A stretch of DNA of 58,306 nucleotides from an uncultured Marvinbryantia sp. (lineage in GTDB: Bacteria > Bacillota > Clostridia > Lachnospirales > Lachnospiraceae): contig CANRIR010000011.1 in assembly GCA_947630735.1 (NCBI GenBank), positions 1 to 58,306 on the forward strand, written 5' to 3'. The translations under genes and the position numbers were made by a program. Under the pieces are notes generated by a model. The model saw only the letters and a list, made by a program, of their open reading frames with translations. It had not been told where the DNA came from and did not search any database. Numbering within the stretch: position 1 is the first letter of the stretch; each line of letters begins with the position of its first letter. This document shows, piece after piece, positions 27,599-35,283 of this stretch.

Positions 27599-29179
27599 AT
27601 GACATTGGCGCAGATACTTGTGGACCATTTGACGTTTGCATACGAGGGCAGTTTTGACAATATTTTTGAGGACGTCTCTTTTGCCGTCGACACAAACTGG
27701 AAGCTCGGTTTTTTAGGGCGCAACGGGAAAGGAAAGACCACGTTTTTAAACTTGTTGCTGGGAAAATATGCGTATAGCGGAAGCATAATCACATCCTCCG
27801 CATTCGACTATTTTCCTTATGCGGTCACACCGGAGCAGCTGCAGCTTCCGGCCGCGGAGCTTCTGGAACAGTGGAAGGCGGGGTGCGAGCCGTGGCGCGT
27901 CCTCGTGGAGCTGGATCAGCTGCGGGAAAACGCGGAGGTTTTGTACCGCCCGTTTCACACATTGAGCCCGGGGGAACGCACGAAAGTTATGCTGGCGGTC
28001 CTGTTTTCCAGGGAGAATGATTTTCTGCTGATCGATGAGCCGACAAATCATCTGGATCAGGAATCCAGGGGAAATGTGAAAAATTATCTGGCGTCCAAAA
28101 AAGGCTTTATCCTGGTGTCCCACGACCGGGATCTGCTGGACGCCTGTACGGATCACGTGCTGGTGTTAAACCGAAAAAGCATCGACGTGCAGAACGGCAA
28201 TTTTTCGGTCTGGTGGGAAAACAAACAGCGCAGGGATCAGTTTGCGCGCGCGGAGAATGAAAAGCATATCAAAGAAATCGGTAAGCTGAGGCAGTCCGCG
28301 GCGCAGAAAGCACAGTGGGCGGATCAAAATGAACGGACCAAAATCGGGTTTGATCCTGTGAAAGAACACGACCGCTCAATAAGCACCCGCGCATATATTG
28401 GGGCGAAGACCAAGAAAATGCAGAGCCGGGTATCACAGTTACAAAAAAGAATCGGGAGGGAGATTGAGGAAAAAGAAGGACTGCTCGCCGACCTGGAAGA
28501 ACCGGTGGAGCTGAAGCTTATGCCCCTGCGCCATCACAGGGAACGGCTGATCCATGTCCGCGAATTTACGGCTGCCTATGAGGGATCGGCCCGCCCGGCA
28601 TTTTCCAATCTGACCTTCGACCTGATGCAGGGAGAGCGGGTGGCGCTTCACGGGGAAAACGGGTGCGGAAAATCCACCCTGATCAAGCTGATCTTGCAGA
28701 GAGCAGGGATGGGCGAAGAAGCCCGGGAAGCGTGCGCTCTGCCGGGGCTGCAAAGAAACGGTGCGCAGCTTCCAGTAAGAGAATCCGGCGTCTGCGAGAC
28801 GGCGGCCGGGCTGGTCATTTCCTACATCAGCCAGGACACATCCATGCTGAAAGGAAGCATTCAGGCATTTTGCAGGGCGCATGGCTTGGACGAAAGCCTG
28901 TTCTGCGCGATTCTGCGGCAGCTCGATATGGAACGGGTGCAATTTCGGAAGAATATAGAGGATTATTCCGAAGGACAGAAAAAGAAGGTGCTGATCGCGG
29001 CGAGCCTTCTTACTCCCGCACACCTGTACATCTGGGACGAGCCGCTGAACTACATTGACGTTTTCTCGCGCATGCAGATCGAAAATCTGCTGCTCGCATA
29101 TCAGCCGACCATGCTGTTTGTAGAACACGATGTGCGTTTCCGCGAACAGATTGCCACAAAGACGGTGGAGTTTTTATAG
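27599..29179 (+). CDS. Lsa-type ABC-F ribosomal protection protein
   Basis: A 526-residue protein with two ABC ATPase domains and no membrane helices. It closely follows the Lsa group of ABC-F proteins, which displace lincosamides, streptogramin A and pleuromutilins from the ribosome. The N-terminal domain has FLGRNGKGKTTFLNLLLGKY, LSPGERTK and LIDEPTNHLD; the second has LHGENGCGKSTL, YSEGQKKK and WDEPLNYIDVFSR. The interdomain linker (about residues 190-320) is rich in charged residues as expected. ATG 27599 follows AAGGGAGAG; TTG 27605 is an alternative. The structured leader upstream supports drug induction. Confidence 0.88.
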   Translation: MTLAQILVDHLTFAYEGSFDNIFEDVSFAVDTNWKLGFLGRNGKGKTTFLNLLLGKYAYSGSIITSSAFDYFPYAVTPEQLQLPAAELLEQWKAGCEPWRVLVELDQLRENAEVLYRPFHTLSPGERTKVMLAVLFSRENDFLLIDEPTNHLDQESRGNVKNYLASKKGFILVSHDRDLLDACTDHVLVLNRKSIDVQNGNFSVWWENKQRRDQFARAENEKHIKEIGKLRQSAAQKAQWADQNERTKIGFDPVKEHDRSISTRAYIGAKTKKMQSRVSQLQKRIGREIEEKEGLLADLEEPVELKLMPLRHHRERLIHVREFTAAYEGSARPAFSNLTFDLMQGERVALHGENGCGKSTLIKLILQRAGMGEEAREACALPGLQRNGAQLPVRESGVCETAAGLVISYISQDTSMLKGSIQAFCRAHGLDESLFCAILRQLDMERVQFRKNIEDYSEGQKKKVLIAASLLTPAHLYIWDEPLNYIDVFSRMQIENLLLAYQPTMLFVEHDVRFREQIATKTVEFL

Positions 29180-29192
29180 GCGGTTTACAGGC

Positions 29193-29232
29193 GCGGAATG
29201 CATCAGATTTACTGGTGCGGAATGCATCAGAT
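29193..29232 (+). repeat. Pair of 16-bp direct repeats upstream of the HipA-like kinase
   Basis: GCGGAATGCATCAGAT occurs at 29193-29208 and 29217-29232, 24 bases apart, ending a few bases before the -35 element at 29237. Each contains the palindrome ATGCAT. The place and spacing fit binding sites for an upstream-binding regulator. Confidence 0.6.
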
Positions 29233-29236
29233 GTGG

Positions 29237-29265
29237 TTGAAAGCCGGTCATGTTTTTGATATACT
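29237..29265 (+). promoter_or_regulatory. Promoter of the HipA-like kinase operon
   Basis: TTGAAA (29237-29242) and TATACT (29260-29265) are separated by 17 bases. The gene starts about 90 bases downstream. An almost identical promoter occurs before the truncated lysR at 36126-36154. Confidence 0.65.
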
Positions 29266-29353
29266 CAAAAAAGCAAAAGCTGGTGTGAATCAAATTCCAA
29301 AATGCGCAGATATTAAAATACATGGAAGGATTTGGAAGAAAGGAGGAGGCAGA

Positions 29354-30169
29354 ATGGATTTCGTAAAGGAACTTCAGGATCTGAAATATCTGGATTGGAC
29401 GGATACAAAAATGTCCCCAGGGACTCCTGGATGTTTTTTAAAAGCATATGAGGAGCAGGATGGACAGAGATACTATTACAAATTGTCAAATTATGATAGT
29501 TACAGAGGAATTTTTGGACATGAGTGTGTGAATGAACTTGTTGTCTCACGATTGTTGGATATTTTAAAAGCGGAGCATTTACAGTACCAGCTGGTTCATG
29601 CGATGATTTCTGTTGATGGACAGGAGAGAGAAACTTACGTTAACAGATCTGCCAACTTCCGAAAAGAAAAAGAATATAAACAGCCGTTTGATGTTTATTA
29701 TGAATTAAACCGAAAGAAGGATGAGAAACCTCTTGATTTTGCACGCCGTATGGGGTGGAAGGATTATTTTGACCAGATGATGGCTGTGGACTATCTGATC
29801 TGCAACCGGGATCGGCATGGCGCGAATATTGAGATTCTTATAGATGAGGACGATGCCGCGAGGCCTGCCCCTCTTTTCGATCACGGAGTTTCACTGCTCT
29901 TTTCTTGCTATGATATAACAGACATTCAGAAGTTCGATCTATTCGCTGACAGGGCAGTACAGAGTTTTATAGGCTCAAAATCCCTGGAGTATAATTTACG
30001 TTTCCTTCCAAGAGATCGGAGGATATTCGATGGTGCTCTGCAGGAAACTGACAGAGAAAAAATGATTGGGGATCTGGATGCAGTTTTGCCGGAAGAACAT
30101 CTGAACAAAATATGGGAAATGATCTGGGGGAGATGGGAAAGGTATGTACAAATTTGCAATCAAGAATAG
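29354..30169 (+). CDS. HipA-like serine/threonine kinase (HipT-type core)
   Basis: A 271-residue protein with the kinase core of the HipA/CtkA fold. A glycine-rich SPGTPGCFLKAYE loop is followed by the YYKLS lysine and HECVNELVVSRLL helix. The catalytic loop is CNRDRHGAN at 150-158 with D153, and the metal-binding motif is FDHG at 175-178. The N-terminal subdomain of full-length HipA is missing. AAAGGAGGAGG precedes ATG 29354, and the longer open frame upstream has no comparable site. It overlaps the next gene by 26 bases. HipA kinases phosphorylate tRNA synthetases and act as toxins; whether this one does is inference. Confidence 0.78.
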   Translation: MDFVKELQDLKYLDWTDTKMSPGTPGCFLKAYEEQDGQRYYYKLSNYDSYRGIFGHECVNELVVSRLLDILKAEHLQYQLVHAMISVDGQERETYVNRSANFRKEKEYKQPFDVYYELNRKKDEKPLDFARRMGWKDYFDQMMAVDYLICNRDRHGANIEILIDEDDAARPAPLFDHGVSLLFSCYDITDIQKFDLFADRAVQSFIGSKSLEYNLRFLPRDRRIFDGALQETDREKMIGDLDAVLPEEHLNKIWEMIWGRWERYVQICNQE

Positions 30170-30491
30170 AGCATATGAGGATAAAACGGTTGGATATTTA
30201 TATTATGATGAGATTGAAAAAACATATAGGATTGAGATTCCGGATAATGTAAAGAGTACGGAAACGACAATGATTCTTTCTGATTTTATCAAGAAAGGGA
30301 AAAGAGAGATTGACAGTCAATGGAGCCTGCGCTGGGTAAGGGAGCGTGTGACGCCGCCGGAACGCCAGAATATTGGCCAGGTGTTAAAAAACAATGGAAT
30401 GAAATTTTACAGTGAATTTCCACTGCTGCTGAAAAACCAGGGGCGAAGCTGCCAGGACGAGTGTTATATTGAACAAATAAGCGTTTTTTGA
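30144..30491 (+). CDS. Small HipS-like partner (HipA N-terminal subdomain as a separate protein)
   Basis: A 115-residue protein whose layout matches the N-terminal subdomain of HipA. It has VGYLYYDE near the start, a middle beta region, then PPERQNIGQVLKNNG, YSEFPLLLKNQGRSCQDE. The HipA equivalent has a PPEG..R..L helix followed by F.LL...GRDC. In HipBST systems this subdomain is encoded separately as HipS and neutralises the kinase HipT. Here it is downstream of the kinase and overlaps it by 26 bases, with GGGAAAGG before ATG 30144. The assignment rests on pattern, not alignment. Confidence 0.55.
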   Translation: MYKFAIKNRAYEDKTVGYLYYDEIEKTYRIEIPDNVKSTETTMILSDFIKKGKREIDSQWSLRWVRERVTPPERQNIGQVLKNNGMKFYSEFPLLLKNQGRSCQDECYIEQISVF

Positions 30492-30527
30492 AAAAGAAAA
30501 GAATCTGGGCGGACGATAAATCAAACT

Positions 30528-30542
30528 GCAACCAATAGTTGC
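30528..30542. promoter_or_regulatory. Inverted repeat upstream of the XRE regulator
   Basis: GCAAC (30528-30532) and GTTGC (30538-30542) form a perfect inverted repeat, followed by further related half-sites (TTGGT at 30550 and TTGCAA at 30559). They lie in the gap before the XRE gene and could be its operator. Confidence 0.4.
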
Positions 30543-30612
30543 CATATAGTTGGTAGCTTGCAATTGAAAAAAATGCTATGTTCGTGCTATCAATTCTATG
30601 GAGGAAAATGAC

Positions 30613-31590
30613 ATGGATGAAAACTTATTAGGCGAAAACATTGCACGCTATCGCAAAAAACTGGGCATGTCCCAGGAAAAGGTTGCGGAATACATGGGAG
30701 TCAGCCGTCAGGCAGTAACAAAATGGGAAAACAATATTTCAATGCCCAGTTCAGAAAACCTGATCAAATTGGCAGGGCTGTTTGAAATAACGGTTGAGGC
30801 ATTACTCGGAAAAACAGAGGAAAAAGAGCCGCTTGATAATCCCAAAAATCCAGCGGATAAAAAATCATGGATTTTTATTGGCATCTCAACTTTATGTATC
30901 ATTGTGTATATCATAGTAAGTATATTTTCGGGATGCTTTAGCGGAGGAACACTTATCTGTGTTTTTCTATTATACTGCCCGATTCAATTGTTTTTACATA
31001 TTTATCTTTCCAATGCGATAAAAAACGATTCGTTCGTTACCATTGCGGGGTTTGATGGCAAGACAGAATATCATATACATGAAGTAAAAAAACTGTTGAC
31101 ACAGATACAGTTACAGATTGAAATGATAACGACCGTGTATATCTTTCTGCTATGTGCCGTAAGCTGCATGAATCTGCGGATCAGTTGGATAAACGGGTTA
31201 TTGATGCTTGCCTATATATTGAATTTTGCGGCATCGATTTTTATGTGCAATTATAAGATGATAGACAAAATATATAAAAACGATGAAGATAAGAAACGCG
31301 CTATGCGCAGTGTCCCGGTAACAGCGATATATATCCTATTCGTATTTGCTGGACTGATGCTGACGGCGTTGATTTTCGAAGGGAAGGGAATAGAAAATAA
31401 TACGGCACCGGCCATCAAATTGGGAGGGTTATTGATCTTAGGTGTACTGACCGTGACAGGCGGTTTTTTCCTGGAAAGCAATCAGATAAAAAAATGGAAT
31501 CCTGCGGAAACAGAGTACCGGACAAATAAAATAAGTATAGCCAGTGTCCTGGCATGCGTGATCATATATGGGATCATGTGCATCATATAG
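30613..31590 (+). CDS. XRE-family HTH regulator fused to a polytopic membrane domain
   Basis: A 325-residue protein with a Cro/CI helix-turn-helix in the first 65 residues (NIARYRKKLGMSQEKVAEYM, VSRQAVTKWE) and about seven membrane helices from residue 75 to the end. Such XRE-membrane proteins are frequent in Firmicutes and are thought to respond at the membrane, but the signal is unknown. GGAGG (30600-30604) fits ATG 30613; the earlier in-frame ATG 30598 overlaps that ribosome binding site. The gene directly follows the HipA-like pair and could serve as its HipB-type repressor, though HipB proteins are normally soluble. Confidence 0.82.
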   Translation: MDENLLGENIARYRKKLGMSQEKVAEYMGVSRQAVTKWENNISMPSSENLIKLAGLFEITVEALLGKTEEKEPLDNPKNPADKKSWIFIGISTLCIIVYIIVSIFSGCFSGGTLICVFLLYCPIQLFLHIYLSNAIKNDSFVTIAGFDGKTEYHIHEVKKLLTQIQLQIEMITTVYIFLLCAVSCMNLRISWINGLLMLAYILNFAASIFMCNYKMIDKIYKNDEDKKRAMRSVPVTAIYILFVFAGLMLTALIFEGKGIENNTAPAIKLGGLLILGVLTVTGGFFLESNQIKKWNPAETEYRTNKISIASVLACVIIYGIMCII

Positions 31591-31720
31591 TGTGGGAAAG
31601 ATTTCAGTTCCAGCTGAAATAAGAGCAGTATATTGTATGAATTATTATGGCTGATTTTTCAATGATAGCCATGAGGGATCAGTTAGAATCTGATAAACCG
31701 ATTAAATTGGAGGAATCTAT

Positions 31721-32488
31721 ATGACGAATCGTGAAATGATGGAAATTGCCATGCGCCAGTCCGCAGAGGACATTGGATGCTGTGCGGAGGATTTTAAGAC
31801 GGATAACAATGTTGTCCTTGCCTTTAAGCTGGGAAAGAATGCCCGAAAATATTATAAGGAGCCGATTACCTGCAACTTTGTCTCCTATGGAAATAACGTC
31901 GTGGCAGCTTCCGCAGGCGAAACCCTGGACTTGGTATCTGAGTATGTGAAAAAATTTAGATTTTACGAATGTTTTGAAACGCCAAATTTACACTGGTTGA
32001 ACGAGCGTCTGGCGCAAAAGGGACATAAAATTTGTTTTATGGCGGAGTATTATCTGCCGGATGTGAGCCGGATCCCGGATCTTTCGTGTGCTTATGAAAC
32101 GCGCATACTGAAGCAGGAAGACTTTGGGGAGCTGTATTTGCCGGAATGGAGCAATGCGCTTTGTAAGGATCGCCGACATTTGGATGTTCTTGGCGTCGGG
32201 GCCTATGAGGGAAGCAGGCTGGTCGGATTTGCTGCCTGCTCCGCCGACTGCGAAGAAATGTGGCAGATTGGCGTGGATGTTTTGCCGGAATACCGACGGC
32301 AGGGGATCGCCTGTGCGCTGACCAGCAAACTCGCAAAAGAAATCCTAAACAGGGGAAAAGTGCCGTTTTACTGTACGGCGTGGTCCAATATCAGGTCGAT
32401 CCGAAACGCAGTTAAGAGCGGCTTTATTCCCGCATGGGTAGAAATGACCGTGAAACCCGCAGAGATCGTTGATGAAATGAACCGTTAG
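31721..32488 (+). CDS. GNAT family N-acetyltransferase
   Basis: A 255-residue protein with a C-terminal GNAT acetyltransferase domain. The acetyl-CoA loop is QIGVDVLPEYRRQGIACAL, and the following TAWSNIRSIRNAVKSGF is the typical beta-5/helix-4 region. The N-terminal 120 residues form a separate domain often found in clostridial GNAT proteins. GGAGG precedes ATG 31721. The gap before it has two inverted repeats (31601-31620; ATGGCT/AGCCAT around 31647) without T-runs. The substrate is unknown. Confidence 0.85.
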   Translation: MTNREMMEIAMRQSAEDIGCCAEDFKTDNNVVLAFKLGKNARKYYKEPITCNFVSYGNNVVAASAGETLDLVSEYVKKFRFYECFETPNLHWLNERLAQKGHKICFMAEYYLPDVSRIPDLSCAYETRILKQEDFGELYLPEWSNALCKDRRHLDVLGVGAYEGSRLVGFAACSADCEEMWQIGVDVLPEYRRQGIACALTSKLAKEILNRGKVPFYCTAWSNIRSIRNAVKSGFIPAWVEMTVKPAEIVDEMNR

Positions 32489-32559
32489 ATTTCCATTCTG
32501 CTATTGTATAATTTTGCGCAGCGCAAGTCAATTTACTTTGGGGAGCAAGAGAACGTGAT

Positions 32560-33082
32560 ATGAACCTTAAAATAGCATTTCTGCAGATTCTGCCAGGAAA
32601 AAGTCTCGATGAAAATTTTTCGACAGGGAAAAAGGCCTGTATAGAAGCAAAGGAAAAGGGGGCGGACATCGCTCTTTTCCCGGAGATGTGGAGCGATGGG
32701 TACGATTATTTATTTTGATCGAACAGGCAGAGAGATCCTTCACTATTCCAAAGTGCATACCTGCGCATTTGATCTGGAAAACGTGTTGGACGGCGGGGAA
32801 GATTTCTACACCGCAGAGTTAGATTTCGGGCGAGGGACAGTCAAGATTGGCTCTATGCTTTTTGACGGCGTTCCATGGCAGCCCGACGGAGTCAGGGATA
32901 TGTGTGTGTTTGAGGCCCCGGGCACTCCCGGTGTCTATGTCGCCGAACTCGATTTAGACCGTCTCAGGACTCACAGAAGCAACGACATTATGGGCGATAA
33001 ATACAGACATCCTGACAAATATGGTATTCTGTCAGATAGCAGTGCCCGCGGAGTCATCGGCGGAGAATTTGTGCATTGGTAA
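32560..33082 (+). pseudogene. Carbon-nitrogen hydrolase (nitrilase family), decayed
   Basis: Two overlapping frames encode pieces of one nitrilase-fold amidohydrolase. The first (ATG 32560, stop near 32716) gives the N-terminus ending in ALFPEMWSDGYD, with the catalytic Glu. The second (from about 32696, +1 frame) continues with IIYFDRTGREILHYSKVHTC, holding the catalytic Lys, then GSMLFDG, then the C-terminus with YRHPDKYGIL. About 50 residues between the pieces are lost. The segment that should follow with the catalytic Cys is also lost, so two deletions have occurred. The product would be inactive. Confidence 0.8.
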
Positions 33083-33120
33083 TGATTCATGTTTGAAATT
33101 GCACTGATAAGGGGAAAAAT

Positions 33121-34119
33121 ATGATGAATGAAATTTACCAGCCGCCCTTTACAATGACGGAAAAAATAACGAATTTAATTGTTGAGATCGGCGAATATGT
33201 GGGTATGATAGCCGCTTATGATGCCCTGCGTCCGAATCCGGTTTTACGGCGTGAGAGTCGGATTAGAACGATTTATTCATCCCTTGCGATTGAACACAAT
33301 ACACTCACGCTGGAGCAGGTAACGGATGTGATTAACGGCAGACGTATATTGGGTCCGCCACAAGATATTCGGGAGGTAAAGAATGCTTATGAGGCATATG
33401 AACGAATATCAGCTTTTGATCCGTACAGCGTCAAAAATCTTTTGCTTGCCCATAAGATTATGATGGAAGGACTTGTGAAGGAAGCAGGTAGCTTTCGGAG
33501 CGGCAATGTGGGTGTGTATGCCGGGGATGAATTGATTCATGCTGGAACGCCGGCAAAATATGTGCCGGATCTGATACAGCAGCTTTTTACATGGTTAAAA
33601 CAGAGTAAATATCATCCACTTGTAAAGTCCTGCATCTTCCATTATGAGTTTGAGTTTATTCATCCCTTTTCTGATGGAAATGGGCGAACAGGCAGACTGT
33701 GGCAGTCATTGATCCTGCAGAAATGGAAAGCGGTTTTTGCGTGGATTCCGGTGGAGACGCTCGTACATGAGAATCAGAAAAAGTATTATGAGGCGCTTCA
33801 GAGCGCGGATAAAGCTGACGATTTCACAAAGTTCGTGGAGTTTATGCTGGTTATGATACGCGACGCTCTGAAAGAAATCAATGAAACGCATAGAAACAAA
33901 GATGTCGCAATAAATGTCGCAACAAATGTCGTAACAAATGAAGATAAAGTGTTGTCATTATTAAAACAGGATGGAAAAATGTCGGCCAATATGCTTGCCG
34001 TATCGATGGGCATTACGCAGAGACAGGCCCAGCGTATCCTTGCAAAGCTGAAAGAAGAAGGCCGGATCATACGGCATGGTGCGAATAAAAACGGATATTG
34101 GGAGGTCGTTTATGAGTAA
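33121..34119 (+). CDS. Fic family protein with C-terminal winged helix
   Basis: A 332-residue Fic-domain protein, probably an AMP-transferase acting on a protein target. The Fic core HPFSDGNGRTGR is complete at residues 181-192. An N-terminal inhibitory helix motif SLAIEHN (residues 54-60) fits the S/TxxxE(G/N)N pattern of self-inhibited class II Fic proteins with His in one position. A winged helix follows from about residue 280 (LAVSMGITQRQAQRILAKL). A linker at about 260-273 is encoded by three 12-base repeats. Starts at 33121 with AAGGGG upstream. Targets are unknown. Confidence 0.9.
   Translation: MMNEIYQPPFTMTEKITNLIVEIGEYVGMIAAYDALRPNPVLRRESRIRTIYSSLAIEHNTLTLEQVTDVINGRRILGPPQDIREVKNAYEAYERISAFDPYSVKNLLLAHKIMMEGLVKEAGSFRSGNVGVYAGDELIHAGTPAKYVPDLIQQLFTWLKQSKYHPLVKSCIFHYEFEFIHPFSDGNGRTGRLWQSLILQKWKAVFAWIPVETLVHENQKKYYEALQSADKADDFTKFVEFMLVMIRDALKEINETHRNKDVAINVATNVVTNEDKVLSLLKQDGKMSANMLAVSMGITQRQAQRILAKLKEEGRIIRHGANKNGYWEVVYE
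33901..33940 (+). repeat. 12-bp tandem repeat in the Fic linker
   Basis: Three near-identical 12-base units (AATGTCGCAACA-like) encode a repeated V-A-x-N pattern between the Fic domain and the winged helix. Slippage here would change linker length in multiples of four residues without breaking the frame. Confidence 0.7.
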
Positions 34120-34220
34120 AAAATGACGGTATCGTTCCGCGTGCTGTTTGATGTACAGGCAAAGTATAAAAGGCGCAAGACCGTATTTCCGCAGACAGGT
34201 TCCATCCTGAAGGAGCGGAT

Positions 34221-34775
34221 TCATGATCCCTGGCTATACTTTTTCCTTAACCTGCGCAGCTTTAAGCCGCAGTGAAAGAAAAGATAAAGATACAGGCAAA
34301 ACAATAGCGTAAATAGGATTGCAAAAAAATCCGCAAAAGAAGTGCTTTTGTTTATACTCATGATAAAATTCGGCACCACACAACAGAAAAAAATAATCAC
34401 GAGCGGGAAGATCCTTGTCTGGACAATGTGGTTGACCATAGCAACACGTGAGACATCATCGGAAAAGATTTCGGCATCCTGTTCTGTATCAGTCTCCAGG
34501 ACAGGTTTCCGGAAATACAGCCAGCCCATACAGCGGTTGAAATACTCCCAGCCGAAGTCCCGGAATAACTGCAAATAATCGCTGTTTTCCGTATGATTCT
34601 TATAATCCAGCCGATAAACAACATCCTCCGGCGTGCAGCGCTCGAAAATATAAAAACAGGGCGGAAATGTTTTCAACAATTTCCAGCCATTTTTATGTTC
34701 CTGGCGCAGCCAAATTTCTTCTTCCTCATAATCGGCTATCGTAAAAAAACGGATGTTCAACTTTTGGTCACTCAT
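34221..34775 (-). CDS. DUF2812 membrane protein
   Basis: A 184-residue protein of the DUF2812 family. The soluble N-terminal domain contains the recurring NGWKLLKTFPPCFYIFERC and FRDFGWEYFNRCMGWLYFRK features, followed by two membrane helices (about residues 122-142 and 147-168) and a basic tail. Genes of this family are commonly found directly after a PadR regulator, as here with an 8-base overlap. The function is unknown; a role as a membrane target or sensor for the PadR partner has been proposed from context only. Confidence 0.85.
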   Translation of the reverse strand: MSDQKLNIRFFTIADYEEEEIWLRQEHKNGWKLLKTFPPCFYIFERCTPEDVVYRLDYKNHTENSDYLQLFRDFGWEYFNRCMGWLYFRKPVLETDTEQDAEIFSDDVSRVAMVNHIVQTRIFPLVIIFFCCVVPNFIMSINKSTSFADFFAILFTLLFCLYLYLFFHCGLKLRRLRKKYSQGS

Positions 34776-35091
34776 CTACATTCTCCCCTCTGCTATTTTT
34801 GTAAAGGCGTTCAATACGATGAATCTCGAGTTTCAAAATTTCCGCTCCGAGCGGTGTAATCTGGTACAATTTCCGCTTTTCTTCCTCCCGCATAAAGGCG
34901 ATCAGCCCATCCTTCTCCATTTTGGAAAGAGTGCCGTACATAGTGCCCGCACTGATGACCAACTCCCCGCCTGTCATTTGTCTGACCTGCTGACTGATCC
35001 CATAGCCGTGCTGCGGCCGCTGCAAACAATACAGAATATAGAAACCACTTTCGGTCATGGGGACATAGATCCGTTTGATTTTACTATCCAT
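34768..35091 (-). CDS. PadR-family transcriptional regulator
   Basis: A 107-residue winged-helix repressor of the PadR family. Characteristic features are SGFYILYCLQRPQHGYGI, GTMYGTLSKMEKDGLI and the wing EEEKRKLYQITPLG. It overlaps the DUF2812 gene and should repress this two-gene operon. Its promoter region carries two perfect palindromes built on CGATAT, described separately. Confidence 0.92.
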   Translation of the reverse strand: MDSKIKRIYVPMTESGFYILYCLQRPQHGYGISQQVRQMTGGELVISAGTMYGTLSKMEKDGLIAFMREEEKRKLYQITPLGAEILKLEIHRIERLYKNSRGENVDE

Positions 35092-35112
35092 AAATCCTGC
35101 AGACTATCTTAC

Positions 35113-35164
35113 TTCGATATATCGAACTGCGATATATTATATCGAATCACGATATAAATGTCAA
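35113..35164 (-). promoter_or_regulatory. Consensus promoter with PadR operator palindromes
   Basis: On the minus strand TTGACA (35159-35164) and TATAAT (35136-35141) are 17 bases apart, a perfect sigma-A promoter. The palindrome CGATATATTATATCG (35130-35144) covers the -10, TTCGATATATCGAA (35113-35126) lies at the transcription start, and another CGATAT half-site (35150-35155) is in the spacer. Repeated half-sites over promoter and start are as expected for PadR autorepression. Confidence 0.75.
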
Positions 35165-35182
35165 TGCCTTTCTGAAAAAAGA

Positions 35183-35211
35183 TTGACAGGTAACATTACC
35201 CAAAATATCAA
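35183..35211 (+). promoter_or_regulatory. Candidate promoter of the AraC-GGDEF gene
   Basis: TTGACA (35183-35188) and TATCAA (35206-35211) are 17 bases apart, pointing toward the gene at 35284 and lying back-to-back with the padR promoter. Confidence 0.45.
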
Positions 35212-35283
35212 GACATTCAAAACACATTCTGCTATACTAATGTTACGATCGATCGGGTTTATGGGACATAGGGAGCAGAGAGC

